This document shows positions 11,291 through 22,355 of a DNA stretch of 64,000 nucleotides, one piece after another (the stretch's first letter is position 1; each line of letters starts with the position of its first letter). The DNA lies in contig JAKSGN010000006.1 in NCBI GenBank assembly GCA_024180945.1, forward strand, positions 496,001-560,000. Reading direction: 5' to 3'. The notes under the pieces are model-generated. The model ran no database searches and was not told the origin of the DNA. It saw only the letters and a program-made list of their open reading frames with translations. The DNA is from Macrophomina tecta. Taxonomy: Eukaryota > Ascomycota > Dothideomycetes > Botryosphaeriales > Botryosphaeriaceae. The position numbers and the translations under genes were made by a program.

Positions 11291-13797
11291 ATGAGGTCCG
11301 CTGTCTACGCCGTCGCCTCCGTTCTGGCCGCTGCTGCCCCGGCATGCGCCGCTGAGAACTACACCTGGGCCAATCCTCCCTCTGAAGTTCCCTACTACGG
11401 CCTGAGTTCTCCCGTCTATCCTACCCGTACGCCATCACCGTTTCCTTGTGAATCCCAATCTGACTGTTTCGACAGCTAAAGGAACCGGAAACTCGTCGAC
11501 AGCATGGGCTGCCGCCTACGAAAAGGCTCGCGCCCTGGTCGCTCAGCTGACGCAGGATGAAAAGTCCAATTTGACGCGCGGCTACACTGGTGCTTGCGTT
11601 GGCAACACTGGTGCCATTCCTCGCCTGGGAATCGAACCTCTCTGTTTCGCGGATGCTCCCGATGGCATCAGAGGCTCTGATTTCGTGTCGGCCTTTCCCT
11701 CGCAGCTCCACCTTGCAACCACTTGGGATAGGAACTTGATGTACCAGTACGGAAAGGCCCTCGGCGAAGAATATCACGACAAGGGCATTAATGTTGCTCT
11801 TGGCCCTGTCGCCGGCCCGCTTGGAAGAATTGCGAAGGGCGGGCGAAACTGGGAAGGTCTGCTTTCCCAGAACATTCATCTTACATTAGTTGCTAATGAG
11901 GTTGAGAATAGGTCTAAGCCATGACCCGTACTTGGCCGGTGTGGGTATGTATGAGGTCACTCAAGCTATGCAGTCGGCCGGCGTCATTGCTGTCGCGAAG
12001 GTGAGTCGATTGGGCCAGCTCTTGAGCTGATTTTCCGCATGTGACGGTGTCTAAAACGGAGCACAGCATTTTCTGCTCAACGAGCAAGAATACCGACGAC
12101 TTCCGAATCAGTCTGCAACCGTCCCTTCCACAGGCCAAGTGATCAAGGAGCCCCAAGGTCAGGCTATCTCGTCGAACGCGGATGACAAAACGATCCACGA
12201 ACTCTATGCCTGGCCATTTTACGATGCTCTCAAGGCGGGTGCCGCATCCATCATGTGCAGTTATAACAGAGTCAACAACTCGTACGCTTGCCAAAATTCC
12301 AAGCTCATGAACGGCCTCCTTAAAACCGAGATGGGCTTCGAAGGGTTTGTCGTCAGTGACTGGCAAGGCCAACACACGGGTGTTGCGTCTGCAAACGCTG
12401 GCCTCGATGTCGTCATGCCCGATGGCGGCTTCTGGGGTGCCAACCTCACAGAGGCGGTCAACAACGGCTCGGTAAGTGCGGAGCGTTTTGACGACATGGC
12501 AACCCGTGTCCTGGCTGCCTACTATCTCTTGAACCAGGACGAAGATTTCCCGGAGATTGGCGTTTTCTCTGATACCGTTGAGCACCCCATCGTAGACGTC
12601 CACGGTGAACATGACAAAGTCATACGAGAGGTCGGCACTGCTGGCCACGTACTTGTCAAGAATGTCAACAACGCTCTGCCGCTCCAGAACCCGAAGTTCG
12701 TCGCCATCTACGGATATGATGCGGACGTCAAGGCGGCACCTTGGGAAAATGTTGCTCGCTATGGCGGCGGCTACGAGGTCAATTATGGTTGGAACACATT
12801 CAATGGAACCCTGATAACCGGTGGAGGTTCTGGAGGTGCGTCACCGCCGTATGTGATCAGCCCGTTTAAAGCCATCCAGGATCGGGTTATCCAAGATCAT
12901 GGCATCGTCCGCTGGAATTTCTGGGATGTTAATCCTCATGTCTCGGCGACTGCGCAAGTTTGCTTGGTGTTCATCAACGCTTACGCGTCCGAGAGCTTCG
13001 ATCGCCCCTCCCTCACGGATGAATTCAGTGACGAGCTGGTGAAGAACGTCGCCACTAACTGCTCCAACACCGTCGTGGTTGTCCATTCCGCTGGCATCCG
13101 CATTGTCGATGCTTGGATCGAGCACGAGAACGTCACCGCTGTCATATTCGCTGGTCTGCCCGGCCAGGAGAGTGGTCACAGTCTTGTGGATATCCTGTAC
13201 GGAGACGTCAGTCCGAGCGGAAAGCTCACCTACACTGTGGCTAAGACGGAGGAAGACTACGGCCTCCTTCTCAACCACACAGAGGACGACAGCTTTTTCC
13301 CGCAGAGCAATTTCTCCGAAGGTATCTATATTGATTATAGAGCCTTCGACAAGGATGGTATTGAGCCACGCTTCGAGTTCGGCTTTGGCCTTTCCTACTC
13401 TGAATTCGAGTACTCCAACATCGAAATCAACTCCCTCAACGGGAACACTGACGCTTTCCCGCCAGAGGCTGCCATTGTACAGGGCGGCCACCCTGCTCTG
13501 TGGGACGTCCTCTACAATGTTACGGCTGAGATCGAGAATATCGGAAATTATACTGCCCAGGAGGTCGCCCAGCTCTATGTCGGTATCCCCACCGGCCCCG
13601 TCCGCCAGCTCCGTGGTTTCGACAAAGTCGCTACTGAGCCTGGCCAGAAGGTTAGCGTCAGCTTCCCCTTGAAGCGCCGTGACCTGAGCGTGTGGAATGT
13701 TGTAGCTCAGCAGTGGGAGTTGCAGTCTGGTGATTACCCGATTTGGATCGGTGCAAGCAGCAGGGATCTGAGATTGAACGCGACCATCACGATTTAG
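11291..13797 (+). CDS. Secreted GH3 beta-glucosidase
   Basis: Four exons (11291-11426, 11476-11856, 11912-12000, 12067-13797) encode 778 aa. A signal peptide (MRSAVYAVASVLAAAAPACA) precedes the N-terminal (beta/alpha)8 domain of glycoside hydrolase family 3. Hallmarks seen are LCFADAPDGIRG, GRNWEGLSHDPYLAG, and FVVSDWQGQHTG, whose Asp is the expected nucleophile. The C-terminal half carries the alpha/beta sandwich domain (VIFAGLPGQESGHSLVDILY) and a fibronectin type III-like domain (QLYVGIP, LRGFDKV, FPLKRRDLSVW). The family hydrolyses terminal beta-D-glucosyl residues, e.g. cellobiose, outside the cell. Many N-x-S/T sites fit a secreted glycoprotein. All catalytic segments look intact and the length is normal. 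Confidence 0.96.
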
Positions 13798-15551
13798 GGG
13801 GGAAGCACCTGAGAAGTCAATGAATTTTCTGAACACTGGTCAGACTTAATGCGTGTACAGTTGATGGAAATAATAGACTAATGTCATACTGACTGCATCG
13901 ACGTCCAAGCGATACTTTCATTCCACGAGCCCCCTAGTTTCTTGGAGATTTCATACTATCCGACGCACAATTATTTCAATTTCACCCCATTGCTTACGTT
14001 TGGTTCACTAAAATGACTTTCTTCTAATGATGCCAACTTTTTGGCGGTCTCCTCGTCCCAGGATACCAGTACTATGAACTTGAGGAGTGCTGAGTTTGCG
14101 GTAGCAAGACCGAAAGTAGACGCCTTTGTCCTTCGTCCGTTGTCCACCCATTCCGCCAAATATCTCTCCAACCGGCTTTCTTGCCCCCCCCGACAATCCC
14201 CCAAACACCACCACCACCACCACCACCAACCACATACCACAGCCACCACACACCGCCGACCCCGCCGAGACTCCCGCGCCCTTCCCACCACCACACACCG
14301 CGAATCCCCACTCTCCCTCTCCCTCGACCTGCACCACCTCTTCTCGGAGCGGCGCCGCGCACTCGACCGCATGCACGCACCAGCGCCGACCAGTTGGACG
14401 AGCGAACCCGCTTCGAGCGCTTCCAGCGATCCGTGGACTGGTCTCCGGGATGGCTTGAAGCACCGACGACGAGCACGGCATGCACGACAAGCACGCCGGC
14501 GAACGTCGCAATGCCGGAGCGTCGATTAAACATCCCACCAAGGTCACCTCGGCGGATACATGAAGACGCTGCATGACAGTTGGGATATGTGGGCGCGCGC
14601 GCGCGCGCGAACGACAAGCATCTCTCTTCCGCCGCACACCACGCTTTCCTGGTCCCCGGGCGTTCCTGTCGGACGTCTGGCGGGAGTCTCGCACGTCGAA
14701 AACACAAAAGAGAATACCTGCAATCTATGGAGGAGTGTTTCCAACCCCCCACCCCCCCTCCCCCAAAAAAAAAAAAAAGAATTATATAAAGACACTAGCA
14801 TGGTATAACATACCCGGCCCGGCACGCTATCACATGGCTATTCCCCCTCCTTTAGAGTTTCGTTTGTGTATTTGGACTGGATTCTTTTGCTCAGCTCGCA
14901 CTTGCCTACTTCCGAAATCTCGAAACAGATACCAATCGGTAAAGACAGCAGAGTTGTAACACAATACCATACGCGTCAGATCGAGAAGAGAAGTCTTATG
15001 ACTCCTAAGGTCGAGTCGTGGGGATGTGACTTGTTGGGAGTTCTCGTACGACGCTGGGCTGGTACTTTATATGACATGCAAAAGAAAGTCCAATTCACCT
15101 AGAAACGCGAAGCGGCCTGATTGTGCAGAGTGGGATGGGGCATCCATGTCTGTGCTTATTTCTAACGGCAAAATAAATTATGATTATCAAGTTTCATAGC
15201 AGCACGTCTGTGTTGGGCGACACTGCGCAATGTATAGTAGGGGTAGGCTTGTAGGACTCGAGGATAACCGGCTGGGATGTCTCGTTAGCATACAGTATAG
15301 AAAAAGAATCTGCTGAGGCCCTATTTTTCGCGCTTCAACATCGTGCATGAATTTCAAAAGCTCACAGGTCAAAATGCAAGCCATATTATGGACACAGTGC
15401 CGTCTTCGGGACATAGAGAAGAGGGCTGAACAAGATGTTTGGTCGAAAGACCTACTGCGTGATTACAGGAAGCAAACGCCCCAACACCGGGAAATGCTGT
15501 CTAATATGCGGTTTACGCAAGATCAACGCGGTGCGCCATGCCGCTTGAGAT
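13798..15551. other. Intergenic region with simple repeats, no gene recognised
   Basis: About 1.75 kb between convergent genes. It holds a CAC repeat (14206-14228), an alternating GC run (14592-14609) and a 14-nt poly-A (14765-14778). Several overlapping frames of about 130-230 codons at 14.0-14.8 kb come from the skewed composition and contain His, Pro or Gly runs. I see no motif or signal peptide and do not call a gene. Confidence 0.5.
14206..14228 (+). repeat. CAC trinucleotide repeat
   Basis: An uninterrupted CAC run of about eight units inside a C/A-rich segment. Confidence 0.9.
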
Positions 15552-16862
15552 TTACGGGGTCTCCTTTGGATCGGAATGTAGTCGAGGTTTAGACGCATCT
15601 TCGGTCTTGGAATTTGGTTTGCTCATCTTAGGAGGCGGAGGCCATTGTGGAGCGGGAACACTGAGTAGCTTGCAGACATCCTGCGAAAGAGTCAGCGGTT
15701 TTGGACGCATCGGAGGGTCTCAAGGGGAATGCATTACTTTCCGTCGGACGCGGAAATCCTCATACAGGGCCTTCCAGATGTCCCTATCCTGACAGCCGCT
15801 CTCGGCGGCGGTGCCCGGACGGATCCTACACTTGGGCAGCATTTCGGCGAGCAGCTTGTTCGGCCACATGATCCAAGGCTTTGGCAGCGGCCAGTCTGAG
15901 AAGTGTATAAGACGGGCTTCGTCGAGTACCTTGTCCGCGTCCCAGTATTCTTCCTCATTGCCCAGATACATTGTGTGGTCCTGGGACCGGAACTCGCCGG
16001 TCAGCAGGGCGAGGTTACGGTGAGGAAGCACCATGGCCGAGTCGCGGTAGCGCTCGTTGAGTAGTTCCATATCGAAGCGGTGGTAGCTGCCCTCGGAGAC
16101 ATATGCGGCATGCATCAGGGCTTCGTACTCGGAGGCGGATGGCTTGAGCAGGACCAGCAGAGAGGTCAGCTTGCGGGTGCCGGGAAGCTCCCAGTAGGCG
16201 CGTGGCATGGCGACGGGAGCGTCGGGCAGGAAGAAGAGGTCGTCGAGAGAGCGTTGAAGAGTGACATCGCTGTCAATGTGGAGCACGCGGTCATACTGGG
16301 TCAGGTTCCAGGCCAGGAACTTGTTGACGCTGAAGTCCCACGTCTCCTCCTCGTTGTCCTCGTCGTGGCCCTCGGCGCGCACGCTCTGCATGTCCATGGG
16401 TATGATCTTGACGTTGAGCTGGTCGCGGGCAAGCAGGAGCAGCTGGCTGTCGCGGTCGCGCGAGTGCTCGACGGTCGTGTCCCATTCCATGGGGTAGAAC
16501 AGCACGCGGTCGGCGCGGCTGTCCAGGCGGCGCAAAGCGTCGAAGAGCATGACGGAATTGCAGAGATAGGCGCCATTGGTGGCGTACTGGACGTATGCGA
16601 AGCGCGACCAGTCGATGGAGGAGTCGTCGAGGCCGTTGGGCAGGCGTGCCTGGGCACCGCGAGGGCGGGCGACATGGTGGCTGCTACCGCCGTGGTTATA
16701 CCAGACGAGGAACAGGAGAGCGACGGCGACGAGGGTCAGACAGCGCGAGCGGCGCCAGGAGCGGGGGCGGGAAGCCCACTGCTGGACATTGGTGGGCGGC
16801 ACATGGATGGACCTGGGCGACCTCAGGTGTGCTTTGGAATAGGTGTAGGTGCCGTTCGGCAT
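15552..16862 (-). CDS. Type II membrane glycosyltransferase, GT8/N-acetylglucosaminyltransferase-like
   Basis: Two exons (16862-15738 and 15680-15552), with a 57-bp intron, encode 417 aa. A short basic N-terminus is followed by a single membrane segment (CLTLVAVALLFLVWY), the layout of a Golgi type II enzyme. The lumenal domain starts FAYVQYATNGAYLCNSVMLF and contains the donor-binding DxD motif in VLHIDSDVTLQ, then LLVLLKPSASEYEAL, and a C-terminal HFSDWPLPKPW segment. This matches fungal family-8-like transferases related to Gnt1. Donor and acceptor cannot be deduced. Without the intron the frame would end after FRVRRK; splicing adds a Pro/Lys-rich tail of 43 residues. Confidence 0.88.
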
Positions 16863-17415
16863 GCTGCAGCTGCCGCCGTCTCACAAGCAGACAGAAGAGT
16901 GGACGTGAAAGTGCAGCTCCGACTCCGTCCCGCCCCGTCCGATCTCCTGTCGGCTGATCCCCGGACTTTCCCTCCATTTGCCGCCGCTCTCCGCGCCTGG
17001 TGCTCTCCCAGTACCGTCAGCTCCGGATGACTATTGATTCGTGTATAGCCGAACCCCAGGGCTTAGCCTGAGCAGACTTTCCTGATCTGGAACATGCAGA
17101 GCTCGCGGATGCCACACATCCATCCTGTGCCTCCACCCCCAATAGTGAGGCGCCTTCCCCCCTCTTCTGGCTAGAGCTCTTTGCTGATTCAGTGGATCCC
17201 TCCGCGGTGGTGTTCTTCTTTCCCTGGGGCTGCGATTCGTGAGGCGAGGCGGGGAGGAACGGGCCGGAGAGTGGTGGTCCATTGACGCCTCACTCTGTCG
17301 CTTCAGGTGCGAGGAGACCGGCGCTTGCCTTGCAGTGGCCCTAGTCTCTTTCAAACCCAACTCGGCGGCCTCCGTTGATGATTAGATGGGCGCTAAGACT
17401 GGCAGTGTAGGATGT

Positions 17416-17550
17416 CACGCGGATGACAAAAACTCCGCGCACTGCAAAACGACTTCCCCCTATTGCGCGTGGGGAGCAGGCCATAACATGGCGGTCGTTG
17501 CTCGCTAGGTAGGTAGATTTCGCAGCGCGCGCAATCTCGTCAATCGCGTG
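17416..17550. repeat. Foldback element copy without the central palindrome
   Basis: The left end (CACGCGGATGACAAAAAC, then CCGCGCACTGCAAAAC) matches the reverse complement of the right end (CACGCGATTGACGAGATT, then GCGCGCTGCGAAATC), giving a terminal inverted repeat of about 33 bp. The inside matches the arms of the 22.4-kb copy (for example GGCCATAA followed by a GTTGCTCGCT-type segment) but lacks the ~65-bp core. At 135 bp it is about 112 bp shorter than the full copies. Confidence 0.7.
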
Positions 17551-17852
17551 GCAGTCTTTTGCTGCAACAGCATCACAGATCGCAACCTGAGCAATGAAAC
17601 GCACCATTCCGTGTGCTTTAGCGATGTGGGTTCGTGTTGAGCGTCTTTTGCTTCTGCCTTGGTACTCCCGACGGAAATTTCACAGTACGAAGACAGCCAT
17701 ATTTGACGAGACGTGAAGCCCAGCAAATTTCTCTTGTCCTTGGACGTCGTAACCATTGAGGACAGACTTCTACTGCAGGTAAGCCTGAGCTTGGGGCTGA
17801 ATCTGTTGGAGCGTCGTCTGGGCTTGAGGCTATTGGAGTTGGAACTGGTTGA

Positions 17853-17996
17853 ACCGACGCTGGGTTTGAAGGTGAAGCTGAATATCTTGCTGACGCTGAA
17901 ACTGTTGGAGCTGCTGAAGCTGCATCTGAGCATACACCTGAAAGCAGTGATAAAGATGCATCCAACAACTTCCTGTTCAGTCAGGCGAGCGCATGA
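17853..17996 (+). pseudogene. Possible remnant encoding an acidic C-terminus
   Basis: The plus-strand frame reads DAGFEGEAEYLADAETVGAA and ends SSDKDASNNFLFSQASA followed by a stop. This is a protein-like acidic sequence in an otherwise empty region. The same frame continues upstream past single stops at 17850 and about 17755. I recognise no family, and there is no good start. It could be the tail of a decayed gene or a chance frame. Confidence 0.25.
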
Positions 17997-18161
17997 GACA
18001 CGTGCCAAAAACAGCAGAGTAGAAGACTATATACACGCCCGTGTGCCTGTTTTATCACGGAGAGCACCCAGTCAGACCAGACGCACACAAACCACGGTAT
18101 AATCGCAGGCATACGCTCGTTTCATCCCTAACCATGCTGGTGAACAACAGAACGTAGGGAG

Positions 18162-18229
18162 TTGAAACAGTCGTCTGGACGTGTATGCATCAAGATTAAG
18201 AATCATTTGTATCCGGACGCCTGCTTCAA
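18162..18229. repeat. Foldback repeat, copy B core
   Basis: This 68-bp imperfect palindrome has ends TTGAAACAGTCGTCTGGA and, in reverse complement, TTGAAGCAGGCGTCCGGA. It lies about 330 bp upstream of the SDR gene. A weak outer inverted repeat (around 18107-18130 and 18232-18260) suggests degenerate arms. Confidence 0.75.
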
Positions 18230-18494
18230 CTTTCCATGCTACTTCATCTGGGCGCGTATACCCTGAATTATATACATTTGCTCTTTCACTCATGTTTTAT
18301 TGTAGTATCGCTTACTGTTTGCGAACCCACGCGACATAACGCGTCGTATCTTTGACGTCATTTACGCGTAACTTTGAGTAGCGTCTCTGACCACTTCTAA
18401 ACCCCAGCATGGAGCTCCCTGCTGCTTAGCTACACCTCGCACGCGCCAACTTCGAGATCATCATTGACCAATTGACCGGCTGTGTCAAGCTATC

Positions 18495-19523
18495 ATGCCT
18501 CCGTACGTCTCTCGCATCCTTCCCAGCCTGCGAGCCGCCTCACGCCTTAGGCAGAATGCTTATAGACGCCACAGCACACTACCGTGCTTCTCCCTCGAAG
18601 GGAAGACCTGTGTGGGTGAGTCATATGCGACCTGGGGGAACTTGAGTAGATCACAACTAACATTCACCAGTGACAGGGTAAGCCGTCCAGTCCGCCCGCA
18701 AGTCACGGCTGACAAACGCCGCCTCAAGATCATCACAGGGCCTTGGCCAGCAGATCATGGCCGCCTTCGCCTGCTCCGGAGCGAAAGGCGCCGTAGTCGA
18801 CCTCTCAATCGATAGCGCAAAGCAGTCGGTCGAGCTCATCAACACTGAAGTAAAAAAGAGCAACCTCCCTCCGGCAGAGCTCCGCGGATACGAGTGCGAC
18901 ACGTCGGACGAAGCAACCGTGAAAAAAACCTTCGACCAGATCGTGAAAGACTTCGGAAAGGTGCATGTTGTCGTGACCAACGCCGGCATCACCGGCGGAG
19001 CACCCGCAGAAGACTACCCCTTCGACGAGTGGAAGAAGATGCTCGAGGTGAACGTCAACGGAACCTTCCTTTTCGCCCGAGCGGCCGCCAAACACATGAT
19101 TCAAGAGAAGGTCGGCGGCTCTATCGTCATGATCTCCTCCATGTCCGGCTCGATCGTCAATCGCCCGCAGAAACAGAGCGCGTACAATACGGTCTGTTTC
19201 TCTTACATGCCGCACGTCCCCGACGGTATTTTAACTTTTCGTAGTCCAAGGCGGCAACCGCTCAGATGATGAAGTCATTCGCTGTTGAGTGGGCCCCGCA
19301 CGGTATTCGCGTCAACTGTATCTCTCCGGGCTACATCCAGACAACAGCGAACGAAGGCGAGGAGATGGAGAAGCTGAGTAAGGAGTGGATCAACTATATC
19401 CCCATGGGCCGCATCGCCAGGCCGGAGGAGTTCAGGGGAACGGCAGTGTACATGGCTAGCGATGCTAGCAGTTACCTGACGGGGGCAGAGCTCATTGTCG
19501 ATGGTGGATACACTGTTCTTTAA
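18495..19523 (+). CDS. Short-chain dehydrogenase/reductase with probable mitochondrial presequence
   Basis: Four exons (18495-18615, 18671-18677, 18729-19191, 19245-19523) encode 289 aa. The Arg-rich, acid-free N-terminus (MPPYVSRILPSLRAASRLRQ) looks like a mitochondrial presequence. The 7-nt second exon is needed to rebuild the Rossmann motif TGSSQGLG. Further SDR marks are NAGITGG, the catalytic Ser in MISSMSGSIV, and YNTSK (YxxxK), where the last intron splits the motif between T and S. The end ASSYLTGAELIVDGGYTVL is classical. The family reduces or oxidises sugars, polyols or carbonyls with NAD(P); the sequence resembles the sorbose/mannitol-dehydrogenase-like branch, but the substrate is not assigned. 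Confidence 0.9.
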
Positions 19524-19825
19524 CGAATTTGCTTTTGGTTCTGTCGAGAGACTTCAGATGGATGTGGCGCTGTGGGAATGAGGAAAGTATTGACGTGCTC
19601 TTGCATGCGGAAGGATCTCGGTTTTCTACTCATGGTTTCAATTTCCGGTTAGAAAGACGCCATCATTTTAGACCGTTCACGAGAGGCATTATCAAGTCCG
19701 ATGCGATAAGTGTTCTGCGCCATAGATGTGATTGCGCTTCATGATGTCATCACATTGGCTGAAAGGATCCAGACGTCATCTCATCTCGTGCGTCAAAAAT
19801 GACGTGCACCAGCACCAAGATACTC

Positions 19826-19831
19826 TATAAA
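19826..19831 (+). promoter_or_regulatory. TATA box of the 19.9-kb small gene
   Basis: TATAAA lies 108 bp upstream of the ATG at 19939. Confidence 0.55.
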
Positions 19832-19938
19832 GGGCGTGTCCAAGGTACTAGGATGCAGATAGCGCAGATAAAATCTACCCCTCCGCACCTTAACTACGTT
19901 ACACACGTGCGCCGCTCACAGAAAGCATCACATCCAGA

Positions 19939-20273
19939 ATGTCCTCCAACAACCCCATCCACAACGCCGCCGAGTCGGCCGGCGCCAACAAGGCGACCAA
20001 CCCCACCAACCCCAGCGTCATCTCCTCCGAAGGCGCCATCGGCAAGCAGTTCAACCCCGAGGGTAACATCGGCCAAATAGGTGAGCACTGTCCCACGTAC
20101 AACCAATACCCACAGGGCCATCCGCTGATAGACGAGGAACAGGCGAGAAGGTCGGCGGTCCTTTCTCGAAGGACGGTATCGTTGGCAGCCAATTCGACGC
20201 CAGCAAAGGCGGCATCGCGGGTACTGTCGAGAGGCTCGTGGACGGCCCGAGGAATCCGGCTGAGAAGAAATAG
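19939..20273 (+). CDS. Small Gly-rich hydrophilic 90-aa protein
   Basis: Two exons (19939-20080 and 20143-20273) joined by a 62-bp intron encode 90 aa. The product begins MSSNNPIHNAAESAGANKAT. It has repeated short patterns (EGAIGKQFNPEGNIGQIG, then SKDGIVGSQFDASKGGIAG) that look like degenerate Gly/hydrophobic repeats, and ends GPRNPAEKK. There is no signal peptide or membrane segment. The composition fits fungal stress- or conidiation-related hydrophilic proteins, without a named function. The acceptor at 20142 was chosen over two nearby AGs because it keeps the repeat pattern in frame. Confidence 0.75.
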
Positions 20274-20575
20274 AGGGACGAGAAAGGCGTCGCGAAGAGC
20301 TGGATTAATCTTGTACCTGTATCAACGAATGTTCATGAATGAATGATGGCACATCGCGTGCACTCATCTTTTGTCTTGTTGATCTATCTGTACGGATGCC
20401 GAAAGGACCGAGCTTGTGGACATATTCTGAGTGTGGACAGTTCTCACGGAACCGGAGGACAGCTCGATCCTAGGTAAAAAAGAAAAAAAAAATATGGGAT
20501 AGACGGGGTACGTGGCATGCGCAGGAAGGTGGGGGCGGGAGGCGTTACCCTTTGGCGTAAATAGGCCATGGGGAG

Positions 20576-20710
20576 TGGAAGCAGTCGTCCAGACATAAAC
20601 GATCCTCAATATAAATGACAGTTGCGTCCGGGCGGCTGCTTCAACCGAACATGAGCTGTATAGTACATGTGTGTAACTCGATTGCCGTCGCTAGATCTCA
20701 AAGTTCTCAC
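20576..20710. repeat. Foldback repeat, copy C (core 20576-20644)
   Basis: The 69-bp core starts TGGAAGCAGTCGTCCAGA and its reverse complement starts TTGAAGCAGCCGCCCGGA. The flank to 20710 aligns loosely with that of copy A (both end in a TCGC-A-GA-CTCAAAG pattern). Immediately left (20464-20492) is an A-rich stretch. Confidence 0.7.
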
Positions 20711-20925
20711 GCTGAGATTGATTCCTTCGTCATCCTTGGTGGTAGGACGGTCAGCTTCCGACAGAAGGTGCCTGGCTACGGCAAATGGTATGATACGCTG
20801 AACATACTTGGACTGGTTCGTTTAGATTGGTCTTGACAGCGCTTATGTTTTCAAACCATCAAGCGCTCTTAACGACATCGGGAATAGGCACCATGAAGAT
20901 GGAGCCAGCCAGCGTTTCAGTGTGA

Positions 20926-21542
20926 TTATGCACCCTCGTAGGGTTTGCAACGGTAACTCGCAATCCGGTCGTTCCATCCTACACCCGTTAAATCGGCCAC
21001 TCCAGGATAAACAAATGTCTCGTTAAAGCCGGTGCATCCATCACCGCTGCGCAAACTGTCAGCCTATACAACAGAAGATGTACGGTGTTTAAGAGTAGAT
21101 ATCGAGCCAAGGAGGCTGGTGATTACTTACTCGTGCACCGTACAGGTGAGACCTGGATCCGGTCCGTACGAGGATACTTGGCGGTACCTAAATAAAAGAT
21201 TCGATGAAGGTGCTTGGAAAGGCGGAGCTCATGGTCGGGAAAAACATACCATCTCTGATAGTCCGGGAGTGTCCACAGCTGAATACAAGTCGGACCGCGA
21301 TACTGCAACCAACGACACTGTGACTTCGTGTCGTGGGAGCTGTTGCCCCAGAACGCGTTTCTACACATGTAGACCTGCAATTTTGGGATATCAGCAGGCT
21401 GCTTATTTGTCGTCAGGGAATGAAATTCGAATACTGGTGTGAGATCACCCACTCCTTGGACGAATGAAGCTGCAGGCATTGCAACGGCCCCGCCAGGGAG
21501 AAGTACTCCTACATAAATAAGGGTGAGTAATTTTGAGCGCAT
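20926..21542 (-). CDS. Secreted six-cysteine protein, beta/gamma-crystallin-like effector candidate
   Basis: Three exons (21542-21250, 21187-21131, 21055-20926) total exactly 160 codons (159 aa). The N-terminus MRSKLLTLIYVGVLLPGGAV is a signal peptide. The mature protein has six cysteines in the contexts VYMCRNA, SQCRW, PTCIQLW, LTCTV, GCTGF and SYRCKPY. The order strand-Cys, QCRW, CIQLWTLPDYQRWYRQVSSY, and a final GWNDRIASYRC resembles small fungal secreted proteins with a crystallin-like fold. These are often host- or competitor-interacting, but no function is established here. The second and third exons were found by phase and cysteine pattern; the frame left unspliced would lose the last three cysteines. 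Confidence 0.78.
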
Positions 21543-22355
21543 AGTTAGAGGTACTACTGAAAGCCATGAAGAAAAGTCCCAAAACTAAGTAAAACGGATC
21601 TTCGCTGCACGAATATAAATAGGTAGCACTACGTCACGCTGTTGGTACGCTGTCGCATATATGCTGTCCGATTCAGTCCTGGTCCGTCGCGTAGATGGAT
21701 TGCGGCACAGTTGGCATTTCCTTGTTGTCACTGATTCTAGCCCATCTCACTCCAATCGTTTGTCTTGCTGCAGGGCCGAGAAGTGCGGAGAGCCTCCAGG
21801 AGAGCGCTTCCTGCACAGCAAAGGCCTCAAAACAGTGTCTCACATTGAATCCGCGAATCTAGCCCATGAAAAAGATATCCGCCAGCGGGGATCTATCGTC
21901 ATGAGCAGGTATCAGATGTCACGCCGACGGCCCGGTGGCGCCAAAACTGCGCAGTCGTATGCCGAATAGTCTTTCAGACAATCTGTCGGTAATCCGGAAC
22001 AACATGCGCAGTTGATGTTGGTCGACGTGGTCTCTTGCCACATGAACCCATGGGATCGGAATTCGTGATTGTGACAATTAATAAGTGGAATGCCAGATCT
22101 ATGCCAGATGTTATCTGCCACGTAGAGCGCGCGACAATGCTATCGTGAGAATTTGTGGTACCCCAGAAAAAGTATGTTAGTCTGAACAGGTGGCTGCCCT
22201 TCCGAAGAGTTAGCTTGGGAATGCGTCTCGGCACCAGAAGTAATAACTCACAGTGACACACGTGGATATGTTACGCGTCAATAAAAAAAGACGCTGCTGC
22301 AGCTATGTGGGAAAAAGCAAACAGAATCACTAGTCGGATTGAAAGACGGATTCGG

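Noticed and set aside
12841..13836. A 331-codon open frame antisense to the beta-glucosidase
   Set aside because: It mirrors the codon structure of the well-supported GH3 exon and has no motif of its own.
13971..14830. Several overlapping frames of about 130-230 codons on both strands
   Set aside because: Their length comes from CAC and GC simple repeats; none has protein-like composition or phased introns.
16080..17030. A 316-codon plus-strand frame over the glycosyltransferase
   Set aside because: It is antisense to conserved GT8-like sequence and is rich in Gly/Ala/Val, as expected of a shadow of GC-rich coding DNA.
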